Assembly: GCA_963762165.1 (NCBI GenBank)
Contig: CAVXJN010000003.1
Span: forward strand, 682,001-746,000
Length of the DNA stretch: 64,000 nucleotides
Origin: CAVXJN01 sp963762165
GTDB taxonomy: Bacteria; Pseudomonadota; Gammaproteobacteria; JASBUN01
Direction of reading: 5' to 3'
The position numbers and the translations under genes were made by a program. Each line of letters opens with the position of its first letter. Position 1 is the first letter of the stretch. The notes beneath the pieces are model-generated. The model was given only the letters and a program-made list of their open reading frames with translations, did no database searches and was not told the origin of the DNA. Below, piece by piece: positions 27,820 to 38,237 of the stretch.

Positions 27820-28440
27820 TCAGCGCCGTGACGAACCTTGTGACGAAGGCGGTACCGGAGACGTTGTCAGTCCGGCCGTCAGCGCAAATCGCATCGCCTG
27901 TTCCATCGGCATGTCGATCGGGCGCAGGCGATCCCGCGGCAGGATGGCGGTATAGCCGCCAACCTGGTAACTCATCGGCAAGTACACCGCGACCGTTCCC
28001 GGAGCGGCCAGGCCCTCGGGTAGATCCGAGAAGTCTTCGCGCATTACGAAGCCCAAGATTTCGATGCCGGTATCGCCGATGCGCACCATCACCGGCTGAC
28101 GCGCACGGTCGTGGCCGGATTTGGCAAACAACGTGAAAAAATCCCGTAGCGAACCGTACACGGATTTGATCAAGGGAATACGGTACAACAACCGTTCTCC
28201 CCAGCTTACCAGGGCCCGTACCACCCACGCATGCATCAGAATGCCCACCGCGAGAATCAGTATTAGCGCCACCGTGAGCCCCATCCCTGGCCAGTACAGG
28301 CCGTCCGGCAGCACCAGTTTGAGCAAGGTGCCCAACAGGTGCTCGGCGGAGGTGGCGAACCAATACAGCACGTACGCAGTGAGGAATATCGGCAATACCG
28401 TGGCCATGCCGGTAAGAAAGGTTTTGCTGATTGTTTTCAT
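27820..28440 (-). CDS. DUF502 membrane protein
   Basis: 206 residues from the ATG at 28440. Two N-terminal membrane spans (FLTGMATVLPIFLTAYVLYWF; GMGLTVALILILAVGILM) are followed by the DUF502 core: IPLIKSVYGSLRDFFTLF, VMVRIGDTGIEILGFVMRE, and VAVYLPMSYQVGGYTAILPRD. The function is unknown; related plant proteins (LCV/COV) are membrane-associated. It is the last gene of an operon with the coiled-coil and vWA proteins; spacing to the preceding gene is 22 bp. Confidence 0.85.
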   Translation of the reverse strand: MKTISKTFLTGMATVLPIFLTAYVLYWFATSAEHLLGTLLKLVLPDGLYWPGMGLTVALILILAVGILMHAWVVRALVSWGERLLYRIPLIKSVYGSLRDFFTLFAKSGHDRARQPVMVRIGDTGIEILGFVMREDFSDLPEGLAAPGTVAVYLPMSYQVGGYTAILPRDRLRPIDMPMEQAMRFALTAGLTTSPVPPSSQGSSRR

Positions 28441-28462
28441 TTGCCTCTTCGCAACTCTGCTT

Positions 28463-29092
28463 CTAGGACGCATCCAGCAACGCGCGAATTTGGTCGCGCA
28501 GAAAATTATTTTCTTCTTCCGTCATCTCGGTGCAGACTTTCAGCTCTCGCCCCACCAGTTCCAACATCTTCAGCTTTTCATCGCACTGCTGCAGATCCGC
28601 CGTGTTGGCGATAGCGCTATGTACCTGCACTCGGAGTGCTGCGAGCAACTGAGTCTGACGACCGAGCAGTTCCGTGAAATCGATGTTCTCGTCGTCGACT
28701 TCCGGTTCACGCTCGAACGCCGCCTGCTCTGCCGTCGTCGCCGGCTGCGACTGCAGCAGGGCATCCAATTGCCGTCCCAGCTCCGATAACGCCGGCGTCT
28801 CGCCCTGTTCAGCAGCGCGCAGGCGCGCCAATTCGAAGCCCAGGCACGCGCCGCGTATCTGTATCCAAGTGCGCTCGGAAGCCGAAGCACTATCCCCGGG
28901 TGCCTGCTGTAGGGCGGATTCGAGATAGTTGACCGCAGTCGGGTGGGCGCGCAGATGCGTCAGCTCAGACTCCGCACGTTGCATGCGTGAACGGGTGCGA
29001 TGCAGTCTCCAGATCAAGATTGCCAGCACGACAACAATGATGAGCAGCGCTTGCAGCAGCCCAAGCACCAGGTACAAGTTGATTGCCACCAT
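28463..29092 (-). CDS. Single-span coiled-coil protein of unknown function
   Basis: 209 residues. One N-terminal membrane span (VAINLYLVLGLLQALLIIVVVLAILIWRL) without a cleavable signal, then a largely helical cytoplasmic region with coiled-coil character and an acidic middle (EREPEVDDENIDFTELLG). No family recognised. It starts 3 bp after the vWA gene ends, so the two are almost certainly co-expressed and may physically interact. Confidence 0.7.
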   Translation of the reverse strand: MVAINLYLVLGLLQALLIIVVVLAILIWRLHRTRSRMQRAESELTHLRAHPTAVNYLESALQQAPGDSASASERTWIQIRGACLGFELARLRAAEQGETPALSELGRQLDALLQSQPATTAEQAAFEREPEVDDENIDFTELLGRQTQLLAALRVQVHSAIANTADLQQCDEKLKMLELVGRELKVCTEMTEEENNFLRDQIRALLDAS

Positions 29093-29095
29093 CGT

Positions 29096-30619
29096 TCAAT
29101 CCTCGATGGCCTGTGCGACCTGGTCCGCGGCGCTTCGGCGCCGTTGCGCCAGCAACAGCACGCCGCCGACGATCACGGCCAGAACGCCGTTCGCGACCAC
29201 GAACCACAACAACACGCGGGTGAATTGCACCGGTTCTGGTTTCCGGGCTTGTTCAGGAGGGCGCGGTGCGGGGGCAGTCGGGTTCGCCGCTGCACGTCGT
29301 TCCGGCGACGCTATGATGGGGACTTCTGGAATCGGAAGCCGAATCGGCGGTGGCACAAAGGAAGGTTCGCCGCCCGATGGCGCGGCAGTGCGTGCGACCG
29401 TCGGCACGACCTGTATATGGCGACGCAACTGGCGCTCGAACGTCGTGCTGCGCGCAAGCAGGGTAATTTGTATCGCGCCGGTCTGGGTCATGGGTATCTG
29501 GGCCGTGGCCACGCCGTCCGCGCCTGGTGCGCTGAGCGCGATGGCCTGTCGGCGGCCGTCGGGCCATTGCAATTGCATTTGGAATTCGGTGCTCGCCAGC
29601 ACTTCGGGCTTCAGTAATCGCTGGTCTTTGTCTGTCATCCAGGCGTGCAGGCGCAGTGTTTGACCGACCTCGAATTGATCCTGTTTCAGGTCCGCCACCA
29701 GTTCCAGATCGGTGACGACGTAGGCTCTGTTGTCATCTTGATCGGTAAATAGGCGCCAGGTTCCCGGCTTGGGTGTCGTGACCGTGATGAGATCGAAACG
29801 TGCGCTATGCATCCAGCGAACGGCGTTCGGGTGCGCATGGTTGCGCATTTCGCCGCCGGCGGGATCGTGTAAGCGCACCTGGCCGTCTTCTTCGTGGGGC
29901 GCGACAATGGTGATTTCGCGGATCGACTCGTCGACTTTGAACTGACCGTCATCGACAGTGAGCATGTTGGGCGATTTTGCATTCTCGAAAATTTTCGCGA
30001 ATGCGTCGTGCAATCCCGATTGGTCTTCGATCAATTGAAACAAGCCGCCGCTGTCAGTGGCGATGGTCTGCAACAGGTGGGTGTCGGATTCACGGGTGAA
30101 CGCGATGCTGTACACTTCGATACCTCGCTGCCGCAAGGCCGGCAGCAATTCGTCGCGCAAGCGCTTCGTGAGCGCGCGGTCCTGCTCGGCATCGCCGGTA
30201 TCCATATGGCCGTCGGACAGCAAAATAAGATAGCGCGGAACATCACCGGCGCTCGGTTTCGCGAGCAATGACAAGCCGGTTTCCAGCGCCGCATAAAGAT
30301 TGGTGTATGCCCCCTTGGAGGAGACTTTTTCGGCTCCGCCGAGAAGTGCACGGCGGCCGTCGGCGTCAACCATGGTGAGGCGTACGACTGGATAGCCCTG
30401 GTCGCTGAAACTGACCAGACCGGCGCGATCGCCGCCATCCAGGAGCGAGACGAACATCTGCGCTGCCGGTACCCGCAGCCGCTGGGGGTCGGTGCGCTTC
30501 ATGCTGCCGGAACTGTCGAGCAGCAGCACCGCGGCGATTTGCTCGCGCTGATCGGCGCGAGCGGCCGGCAGAACGTTATCAAACAGCGAAAAAAATGCGA
30601 TGCCGAGCCACAACGGCAT
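29096..30619 (-). CDS. von Willebrand factor A (vWA) domain membrane protein
   Basis: 507 residues from the ATG at 30619, which has GAGG upstream. An in-frame TTG at 30664 would add 15 residues with basic charges that suit a signal peptide, so the start is unsure. A signal segment ending ARA precedes a vWA domain with a complete MIDAS (DSSGSM near the start, the Thr region YTNLYAAL, and LLSDGH). A beta-rich middle follows, then a proline-rich linker (about 395-445) and one C-terminal span (LLWFVVANGVLAVIVGGVLLL) with a short cytoplasmic tail. It resembles periplasmic vWA proteins that bind protein partners through a metal. It is the first gene of a three-gene operon. Confidence 0.85.
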   Translation of the reverse strand: MPLWLGIAFFSLFDNVLPAARADQREQIAAVLLLDSSGSMKRTDPQRLRVPAAQMFVSLLDGGDRAGLVSFSDQGYPVVRLTMVDADGRRALLGGAEKVSSKGAYTNLYAALETGLSLLAKPSAGDVPRYLILLSDGHMDTGDAEQDRALTKRLRDELLPALRQRGIEVYSIAFTRESDTHLLQTIATDSGGLFQLIEDQSGLHDAFAKIFENAKSPNMLTVDDGQFKVDESIREITIVAPHEEDGQVRLHDPAGGEMRNHAHPNAVRWMHSARFDLITVTTPKPGTWRLFTDQDDNRAYVVTDLELVADLKQDQFEVGQTLRLHAWMTDKDQRLLKPEVLASTEFQMQLQWPDGRRQAIALSAPGADGVATAQIPMTQTGAIQITLLARSTTFERQLRRHIQVVPTVARTAAPSGGEPSFVPPPIRLPIPEVPIIASPERRAAANPTAPAPRPPEQARKPEPVQFTRVLLWFVVANGVLAVIVGGVLLLAQRRRSAADQVAQAIED

Positions 30620-30731
30620 CAGGATGCTGCCTCGCGGTGTGCAGGTTTTCGTTTCTGGCGTCAATAAACAGAGCCATGATCTGTTGTAGGGATTCAGTAT
30701 AGCGGAACCCCCCGGCCGCCGCGTGCGAATC

Positions 30732-32105
<1,374 letters not shown>

Positions 32106-32435
32106 AAACGTGCTCCTGCCTGACAGATGCGAACCGACTTGCGACGAGGTGCGCCACGTGCGCCTTCGGTGGGACGTGATTATAGGCCCAATAGCCCCGA
32201 AACCGCTCGCCCGGCGCAGCCGGACCCGGTTGGTGCAGCACACCGCCGCGTACCCGTCACGCTCGGCCGGGACGCGGTCTAGAACGCGGGCTGGGCTGCG
32301 TGACCAGGTGTACTACAATTGCGCGTTCCAGCTTCAGACGGGGTGCCGGCGTTTCGCTCATCGAACCGATATCCGGTTGAATGCATGCCGTGACCTTGCT
32401 CCTCGTTTGCGGCGCCCAGCTTGCGGAACATCGCC
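32106..32435. other. Divergent intergenic region of fumC and the DUF971 gene
   Basis: 330 bp without a gene. TACAAT at 32314-32319 is a fair -10 for the rightward gene, but no matching -35 is visible. I see no repeat or operator I would name for fumC. Confidence 0.4.
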
Positions 32436-32786
32436 ATGAGTACCCGTCCAACGGAAATCAAATTGCACAGCGCGTCGCGCGTGCTCGAACTTGAATATGA
32501 AAGCGGTGAGCGCTTCGAGTTGTCGTGCGAGTATCTGCGCGTATTCTCCCCCTCGGTGGAGGTGCGCGGACTAGGCGAACTGGTGGCGGAAAAGGAGGAT
32601 GTGGCCCTTGAGGCCATCGAGCCGGTGGGTAACTACGCTGTGCGCCTCTATTTCGATGACGGCCACAAGAGCGGCGTTTATTCCTGGGAGCATCTGTATG
32701 ACCTTGCGGTCAATCAATCGCGCTACTGGCGTGAATACCTGGACCGGCTGCGCCTTGCAGGGCTGCCTCATCGATCGTTTACCTGA
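32436..32786 (+). CDS. DUF971 (gamma-BBH N-terminal-like) protein
   Basis: 116 residues from MSTRPTEIKL. The family pattern is clear: IKLHSASRVLELEYESGERFELSCEYLRVFSPSVEV, then NYAVRLYFDDGHKSGVYSWEHLYDLA. The domain is found free-standing in many proteobacteria near ubiquinone or heat-shock genes and also at the N-terminus of gamma-butyrobetaine hydroxylase; its own function is unsettled. A CPXCG protein gene follows 21 bp later. Confidence 0.88.
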   Translation: MSTRPTEIKLHSASRVLELEYESGERFELSCEYLRVFSPSVEVRGLGELVAEKEDVALEAIEPVGNYAVRLYFDDGHKSGVYSWEHLYDLAVNQSRYWREYLDRLRLAGLPHRSFT

Positions 32787-32807
32787 GCTTTCGCGCCCGA
32801 CATTGTG

Positions 32808-32999
32808 ATGGATCTATTGCCCTATACTGTTTCCTGCCCCTACTGCGGCGACGTCCTCGAAGTGGAATTGGACTTGTCGGCCGGCAGCCAGCGCTACATC
32901 GAAGACTGCCAGGTGTGCTGCCAACCCATCGAATTCGTCGTCGAGGTCGACCCCGCGGGCGAGCTGGCGGCGGTGGACGTGCGTCGCGACGACGACTGA
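32808..32999 (+). CDS. CPXCG-motif cysteine-rich small protein
   Basis: 63 residues. CPYCG near residue 10 and CQVCCQPIEF near residue 36 form a zinc-ribbon-like pair (C-x2-C twice). This is the CPXCG family of small conserved proteins of unknown function. The ATG at 32808 was chosen over the GTG one codon earlier. It follows the DUF971 gene closely. Confidence 0.85.
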   Translation: MDLLPYTVSCPYCGDVLEVELDLSAGSQRYIEDCQVCCQPIEFVVEVDPAGELAAVDVRRDDD

Positions 33000-33010
33000 G
33001 CCGCGGTGAA

Positions 33011-33940
33011 TCAGGCCGCCGCGCCGCCGCGGTACTGTTCCCGCGCTTCGCCCCCCAGTGCCTGCAACAGCTCGGGCAGCAGCTTCGCCAGTTCGAGGGT
33101 CAGGAGCGCGAACTGGGCATCGAAAAGGGCAGCGCGATCGTCGCTCTCCACCCGTTCCAGTTCTTCACCGACCACATCCGCAAACCGCAATCGACGTATA
33201 GACAGATCGTCGTGCAGGACGAAGTTGAGCCGCTCCTGCCAATCCAGTGCCATACGGATGACCTGCTTGCCGGCGCGTAGATGGGCGCGGATCTCGTCGC
33301 TGGTCAGGTCCTGACGTTTGCAGGCGATGCGACCGGCCTCATCGTCAGTGTCCTGCAGTTCGCATTCGTCCAATACGGTCCAGCCGCGAGCGGCGCTACC
33401 TTCTGCCAGCCAACGGGTCATGATGGCACTCGGCGCATCCTGGACCGCCGGCGGTTGTACTGGCAGGCTGTCGAGGGAATCCCGTAGCAGCGTCACCAGT
33501 TCGTCGGCGCGATTGCGGTTGGCTGCATCGACCACCAGCCAGCCATTGCGAATATCGATATAGGCCAGGGTCCGCTGGCTGCGGGTGAACGCCCGGGGCA
33601 GCATGGTCTGGACCAGCTCATCGCGCAGCTGGGTGCGTTCGCGTCGCCCCACTTTGCGACCTTGCTCGGCCTCGATGTCCAGCACCTTTGCGTCCAACTC
33701 CTCACGCACCACGGCAGCCGGCAGCAAACGTTCTTCGCGCCGGGCGCACAGCAGCGTGCAGCCGGCCGCGGCGTGGGTCAGTGCCTGGCCGCCGTCCAGG
33801 GGCGCGGCCCAGCCATAGGTGGCGGGCTCCAGCGGTCCGCAAGGGCGCGCGGCATGGGCGGCGAGCCGCTGCTCGAGGGCTTCTGCGTCGAGGGACAAGG
33901 GGCGGGTGATGCGATAGAGCTGCAAATTTCGGAACAACAT
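33011..33940 (-). CDS. rdgC: Recombination-associated protein RdgC
   Basis: 309 residues, near the 303 of E. coli RdgC. RdgC forms a ring-shaped dimer that binds double-stranded DNA and limits RecA activity. Family regions include the N-terminal MLFRNLQLYRI, TQLRDELVQTMLPRAF, YIDIRNGWLVVDAANRNRADEL and LALDWQ-type block (IRMALDWQERLNFVLHDDLSIRRLRFADVV). It stands alone, converging on the CPXCG gene. Confidence 0.93.
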   Translation of the reverse strand: MLFRNLQLYRITRPLSLDAEALEQRLAAHAARPCGPLEPATYGWAAPLDGGQALTHAAAGCTLLCARREERLLPAAVVREELDAKVLDIEAEQGRKVGRRERTQLRDELVQTMLPRAFTRSQRTLAYIDIRNGWLVVDAANRNRADELVTLLRDSLDSLPVQPPAVQDAPSAIMTRWLAEGSAARGWTVLDECELQDTDDEAGRIACKRQDLTSDEIRAHLRAGKQVIRMALDWQERLNFVLHDDLSIRRLRFADVVGEELERVESDDRAALFDAQFALLTLELAKLLPELLQALGGEAREQYRGGAAA

Positions 33941-34121
33941 GATGCACCGGGTTGGATCTACATGGGGCGGCCATTATGAACAATGCGCAGCCGCGGGACC
34001 AGCGACGGGCGCCTGTGCCGCAAAAACCGCAGTGGCCGCCGATCGGTTTGTGTTCAGTTGCGGTTCAGGCCACACTTGCTATCCCTGTTGGCACCGAAAT
34101 CACGTCCTGGTGGAGAACCGA

Positions 34122-34406
34122 ATGAATTCCATGCGACATGTGCTTGCTCTTACTCTCGGCCTGGCCGCTGTTCAAGGAGCCGCGTTTGCTGCGTCCACCG
34201 ATGCCAAGGAGCTGGTGCAAAGCCAATGCACCTCCTGCCATGGCACCGAGGTGTACACCCGCGAGGACCGCCGCGTGCAGTCCCTGAAGATGCTCGAGGC
34301 CCAGATCAACCGCTGCACCATGGCAACCCGGGCGGGTTGGGACGACGAACAGAAGGCCGCGGTGGTCAAGTATCTGAACGACAACTATTACCACTTCTCG
34401 AAGTAA
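34122..34406 (+). CDS. Small periplasmic cytochrome c
   Basis: 94 residues. Signal peptide to about residue 23 (MNSMRHVLALTLGLAAVQGAAFA), heme motif CTSCH at 36-40, and a likely axial Met in the MATRAGW region. It is a class I monoheme cytochrome of about 8 kDa when mature. SD GGAGA lies 6 bases before the ATG at 34122; an internal ATG three codons on is possible. It converges on mgtE and its electron partner is not evident. Confidence 0.85.
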   Translation: MNSMRHVLALTLGLAAVQGAAFAASTDAKELVQSQCTSCHGTEVYTREDRRVQSLKMLEAQINRCTMATRAGWDDEQKAAVVKYLNDNYYHFSK

Positions 34407-34409
34407 GTC

Positions 34410-35720
34410 TCAGCGCAACAGCCCCGATAGCGCTGTGGCGATTCCGAGGAAGGAAAAGAATCCGACCACGTCCGTGATCGTCGTCAGCACGATGGACGAC
34501 GATTGCGCCGGGTCCTGACCGAAGCGGGTCAGGGCGATCGGAATCAGCGCGCCGGCGAAACCGGCCGCTACCATGGACAGCACCATCGCCATGGCAATGA
34601 TGGCGGCCAGACCCCAGGAACGACTCCAGATGAAGACGCCAAGGGCCGTGGTCGCGGCCACCGCAACGCCATTGAACAGACCGACGTTGACTTCCTTCCA
34701 GACCACCTGGGGCCAGTGGCGCAAGCCGATCTCGCGCAGCGCCAAGCCACGCATGGTCACCGCCAAGGCCTGAGCGCCGGCGTTGCCCGATTGACCGGCC
34801 ACCACCGGCAGCAGTACCGCCAGCGCAGTGAATTGGGCAATGGTGTTTTCGAACAGCCCGACCACAGCCGCGGCCAGGAATGCGGTGAGCAAATTGATGT
34901 GCAGCCACGGTAAGCGCCGGGTAACGGCGAAGCCCACCGGCGACAGCGCGCGTTCCTGTTTGCTGACGCCGACCATGGTTTGCATATCGAGCGAGGCTTC
35001 TTCCTGCACCGCGGTCACCAGGCTGGATTGCCGAATCACGCCCAGCAGCCGGTGATCGAAATCCACTACCGGCAATTCCGGCATGCGCGCGTGCTCCAGT
35101 TGTTGCACCACCTCCTCTTTAGGCGCGGTTGCTTCGACCCAGGCTGACACGGGGCGGGCGACGCTGCCCAGATGTTGGTGCGGCTCCGCAAGCAGCAGGT
35201 CCTGCAATTCCACCCGGCCGCGCAACCGGCCGTCGTCGTCCACCAGAAACAGACTGTGCAGTTCCCGGGGTGGATTGCGCCGCAGTCGCTGCTGGGCTTC
35301 GCCGGCGTTCAACTCGGCCCGCCATGGTTGGACCCTCGGGTCCATGATGGCGCCTGCGCTATCGGACGCGAACGCCAGCATGCCTTGCAGTTCCCGCTGC
35401 ACGCTTTCGTTCAGGCTTTCCAGGTAACGGTGGCGCAGGTCGGGGCCCAGGCGCGCCAGCAGCGCGGCACTTCGGGCTGGCTCCAGTTCCGTGAGTACGC
35501 TGCGCCGCAGTTCCGGCTCCAGTGCCGAGAGCAGTTGCTCCTGGGCTTCCAAGGTTAAGTAGGACCAGGCGCCGATCAGTTCGGTGCCGGCCGCTGAGTT
35601 GAGCAGCGCGGCCGCCTGTTCCGGGCCAAGATCTTCGATCACGATCGCCGCTTCGCGCGGATAATCCAGCAGGTAACGGCGGTCCAAACTGCGTACGGCG
35701 TCGTCCGGCTCCGGATTCAT
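34410..35720 (-). CDS. mgtE: Magnesium transporter MgtE
   Basis: 436 residues from the ATG at 35720. The MgtE N-terminal superhelical domain (LGPEQAAALLNSAAGTELIGAWSYL ... RHRYLESLNESVQRELQGML), a CBS pair (about 125-250) with LPVVDFDHRLLGVIRQSSL, a plug helix, and five C-terminal membrane spans with LPVVAGQSGNAGAQALAVTMRGLA lining the pore. The cytoplasmic domains sense Mg2+ and gate the channel. Its start overlaps the stop of an upstream gene that encodes only the cytoplasmic part of an MgtE-like protein. Confidence 0.93.
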   Translation of the reverse strand: MNPEPDDAVRSLDRRYLLDYPREAAIVIEDLGPEQAAALLNSAAGTELIGAWSYLTLEAQEQLLSALEPELRRSVLTELEPARSAALLARLGPDLRHRYLESLNESVQRELQGMLAFASDSAGAIMDPRVQPWRAELNAGEAQQRLRRNPPRELHSLFLVDDDGRLRGRVELQDLLLAEPHQHLGSVARPVSAWVEATAPKEEVVQQLEHARMPELPVVDFDHRLLGVIRQSSLVTAVQEEASLDMQTMVGVSKQERALSPVGFAVTRRLPWLHINLLTAFLAAAVVGLFENTIAQFTALAVLLPVVAGQSGNAGAQALAVTMRGLALREIGLRHWPQVVWKEVNVGLFNGVAVAATTALGVFIWSRSWGLAAIIAMAMVLSMVAAGFAGALIPIALTRFGQDPAQSSSIVLTTITDVVGFFSFLGIATALSGLLR

Positions 35721-36562
35721 GGCCGGTCTCGGAAATCGGCTGAGTTCCACCATGCGAACAGCCCGCGCATGACTCCCGACGCGGTGGCGCAATACCCGTC
35801 CGTAAGAACTTCCAACGCCGTCAGCCAGGTGTTTTCGTGATCGGTGCGGCCACGGTTCTGCGCAAATTGCAGGGCACCGAGGCGCAATTCGCCGACGAAT
35901 TCGCCGTTGGCTTCCACTACCGGCAGCTCGCAGGCCGATGCCCATCCACGATGTCTGCGCGCGGCGTCGAGGGACATCCGCGCACTCAACGGCTTGCCGA
36001 GCGGTTGCATCAAACTCGCCAACGGCCGGTCCGGCTCGGCGTGGAGCAGCGTGCTGATGTTCACCGTGCCCTGCAGGCGGCGCAGTTCGTCGATGACATA
36101 GATCAGGTGCACGGGGCGTTCCGGGTTGCGCTGCAATTGTTCACGCGCCTCCGCATTGCGATGTCGCCCGGTGAGCACCTCGACCTCGGCGTCGGTCCAG
36201 GCGCCTACGGTGTCTTCGGGATAGCGCCGCAAACGGCGTATTCGCAGTGCATGGGCGGCGGAAAGGTGAGAATAGATCGCCTCGGTACGGGTATCGTCCA
36301 GCGGCCGCAGGATGGCGCCGGCCCGGGGGGCGCTCAGTTGCATCAGCAGCGCACCGGCCGCGGGCGGCTGCAGATGGAGCAAGCAGCGGCCGGCGAAATA
36401 CGGCAACATCGCGCCCAGCACCGGGGCGCCCAGGCGCGCCGGCACGTCCTCGAGCAGCGCGGCGACTGCTTCGGCGTGCAACCGCTCGAGCACCCGCGCC
36501 GCATCGTTGGGGTGATTGCGCAAATACTCGTGGGTCAAGCGGCTGCTGGCGCGATTGGGCAT
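35717..36562 (-). CDS. MgtE-like protein with N-domain and CBS region but no membrane domain
   Basis: 281 residues from the ATG at 36562. Residues about 10-110 resemble the MgtE N-domain (EYLRNHPNDAARVLERLHAEAVAALLEDVPARLGAPVLGAML). Residues about 115-230 resemble a CBS pair (YPEDTVGAWTDAEVEVL, VHLIYVIDELRRLQGTVNISTLLHAEPDRPLASLM, ELPVVEANGEFVGELRL). It ends without the five-helix pore and has no frameshift sign in the flanking DNA. Its stop overlaps the mgtE start (ATGA), so both proteins are made together. I infer a regulatory subunit for MgtE; a decayed duplicate is the alternative. Confidence 0.75.
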   Translation of the reverse strand: MPNRASSRLTHEYLRNHPNDAARVLERLHAEAVAALLEDVPARLGAPVLGAMLPYFAGRCLLHLQPPAAGALLMQLSAPRAGAILRPLDDTRTEAIYSHLSAAHALRIRRLRRYPEDTVGAWTDAEVEVLTGRHRNAEAREQLQRNPERPVHLIYVIDELRRLQGTVNISTLLHAEPDRPLASLMQPLGKPLSARMSLDAARRHRGWASACELPVVEANGEFVGELRLGALQFAQNRGRTDHENTWLTALEVLTDGYCATASGVMRGLFAWWNSADFRDRP

Positions 36563-36584
36563 AAGGTATCCGTCGCCTCGACGA

Positions 36585-37412
36585 TCAGTCCGCGCGTTCG
36601 TCATTGCCCATACGCAACGTGCTGGGCAATTCGTCGAACAAACGCGCCGGCAGGCTGACCCGCCCGGAGGCGGTTTCCAGTACTACGGTCGTTGCGGTGA
36701 ATTCCAGAACCTGACCCTCGTAGTCGCCGACGCGAATGGTCTGGCCGACCGCATACAGTTGCCGCAAATTGCGCGCACCGAACAGATTGCCTACGAAAGT
36801 GCGTGCGCCCAGGCTGACTGCCAGCGCGATACCGCCCAGCAACGCCGCGGCCACCACGGCGGCGATGATCATCAGGAATGTGACGTCAATGCCGATCTGA
36901 TCGGCGCCGGTGACCACCGCGGTCAATACGATCACGCCCTGGGCGAGGCGCGCCAACATAGTGCGCTGAGTGGCGGCGCCCGGCGCCGCGGCGGCGATGA
37001 GATCCCGGGCCAGGGCGCCGGCCATGAAGCCGGCGACAATGATCAGTACGCCCGCCAGCAGGGTTGGCAGATACGACATCACGCGGTCGAGCCAGTTGGT
37101 AAATACCGTGAGACCCAGGGCATGGGTGGCGGCGGTGAGGAAAAGCAGCATCACCAGCCAGAACACCAGGCTTGCGACGATGCCCTCGGAGCGTTCGGTA
37201 AGCGGATCGCCGCGACGCGAGACCCGCGATGCGGCGCGCCGACCGAGACGCACCAGGCGAATAGCGAGGCCGCGCAGCAAACGCGCAGCCAACCAGCCGA
37301 TGAGCAGTAGGATCAATGCCCCGAGCAACCCGGGCAAGTGGGCTACCACCGCTTGCGCGGTCCGTTCGAACACATCTGCGACGTTGGCGCCCCAGTCGGA
37401 ATAGTTTTCCAT
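36585..37412 (-). CDS. MscS-family mechanosensitive channel
   Basis: 275 residues. Several membrane spans (LPGLLGALILLLIGWLAARLL; ASLVFWLVMLLFLTAATHALG; LLAGVLIIVAGFMAGALARDL; IGIDVTFLMIIAAVVAAALLGGIALAVSLGARTFVGNLFGARNLRQ). The last span is the pore-lining type, followed by a short beta domain (YAVGQTIRVGDYEGQVLEFTATTVVLET). It fits the short conserved TM-helix/MscS subfamily used in osmotic relief. It may share a transcript with the MgtE-like gene that begins 22 bp downstream. Confidence 0.8.
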   Translation of the reverse strand: MENYSDWGANVADVFERTAQAVVAHLPGLLGALILLLIGWLAARLLRGLAIRLVRLGRRAASRVSRRGDPLTERSEGIVASLVFWLVMLLFLTAATHALGLTVFTNWLDRVMSYLPTLLAGVLIIVAGFMAGALARDLIAAAAPGAATQRTMLARLAQGVIVLTAVVTGADQIGIDVTFLMIIAAVVAAALLGGIALAVSLGARTFVGNLFGARNLRQLYAVGQTIRVGDYEGQVLEFTATTVVLETASGRVSLPARLFDELPSTLRMGNDERAD

Positions 37413-37466
37413 GTTACCTCCCTGGAGAGGCCGCGGTGCCGACGCGGACTCAGGAGGTAGGATACA

Positions 37467-38171
37467 TCACTGCCGTGGGTTTCGCTGGCCGTGCGTGTGG
37501 TGAAACAAACGCGGATTGTGATTCACGAAGCGGCGGATGATGCGATCGCCGAGCAGCGAATCTCCGCCGCGGACATAGTGATAACCAATCCAGGCGGCGA
37601 TGGCGGCGCCTCCGGCATCCACCATGAGGTCGGTCATGGTGTCGATCAGCCCCGACTTCTGCATATTGAGACCGAATCCGAGGTCCATCAAGAACTCGAA
37701 AATTTCCCACAGGGTGCCAACGCTGAGCGCGAACACGAAGGAAAACAGCGCCACGTAGATCGGCGCCATGCGTACCCGCTGACTGCTGTAGAACACGTAC
37801 ACGAGCAGAAAGCCGATCAAGCCGAACGTGAGCGCGGAGACACTGTGCAGCAGGATGTCCCACCACCAGAAGCGTTGATAGAAGTCGCGCACTTCGCCCA
37901 GTGCGAATGCGGCGTAGAGGAACAGGCAATTGATCAGTGTGAATTCGATCGGCAGCCTTACGCGCAATTGTCGAGCCACTGCCGCCGGGAAAAAAGTCAG
38001 ACAGAATACGACGGCGGCGGTGAACGCCAGCAACCAGCGCTGTTGCTGAAGTGCGCTCAACAGTACCAGGAGGATGGCGATCTGGAGCACTAACGCCAGC
38101 CACACCTGCAAGCGGTCGGCCCATTCCGCAGGCCAGAGCCATTCCCTCAGATTGCTGCGCAGGGTTACCAT
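37467..38171 (-). CDS. DUF2238 (YjdF-like) inner-membrane protein
   Basis: 234 residues with about six spans. The DUF2238 block is distinctive: FYQRFWWWDILLHSVSALTFGLIGFLLVYVF, then VALFSFVFALSVGTLWEIFEFLMDLGFGLNMQKSGLIDTMTDLMVDAGGA. The function is unknown. It lies 54 bp upstream of the mechanosensitive-channel gene on the same strand. Confidence 0.85.
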   Translation of the reverse strand: MVTLRSNLREWLWPAEWADRLQVWLALVLQIAILLVLLSALQQQRWLLAFTAAVVFCLTFFPAAVARQLRVRLPIEFTLINCLFLYAAFALGEVRDFYQRFWWWDILLHSVSALTFGLIGFLLVYVFYSSQRVRMAPIYVALFSFVFALSVGTLWEIFEFLMDLGFGLNMQKSGLIDTMTDLMVDAGGAAIAAWIGYHYVRGGDSLLGDRIIRRFVNHNPRLFHHTHGQRNPRQ

Positions 38172-38237
38172 GTCGGCGCCGCCCGGAACGGCTGGGATGG
38201 GTGCCGATCCAGGCGGACCGGCGACACCGCAACTTTC

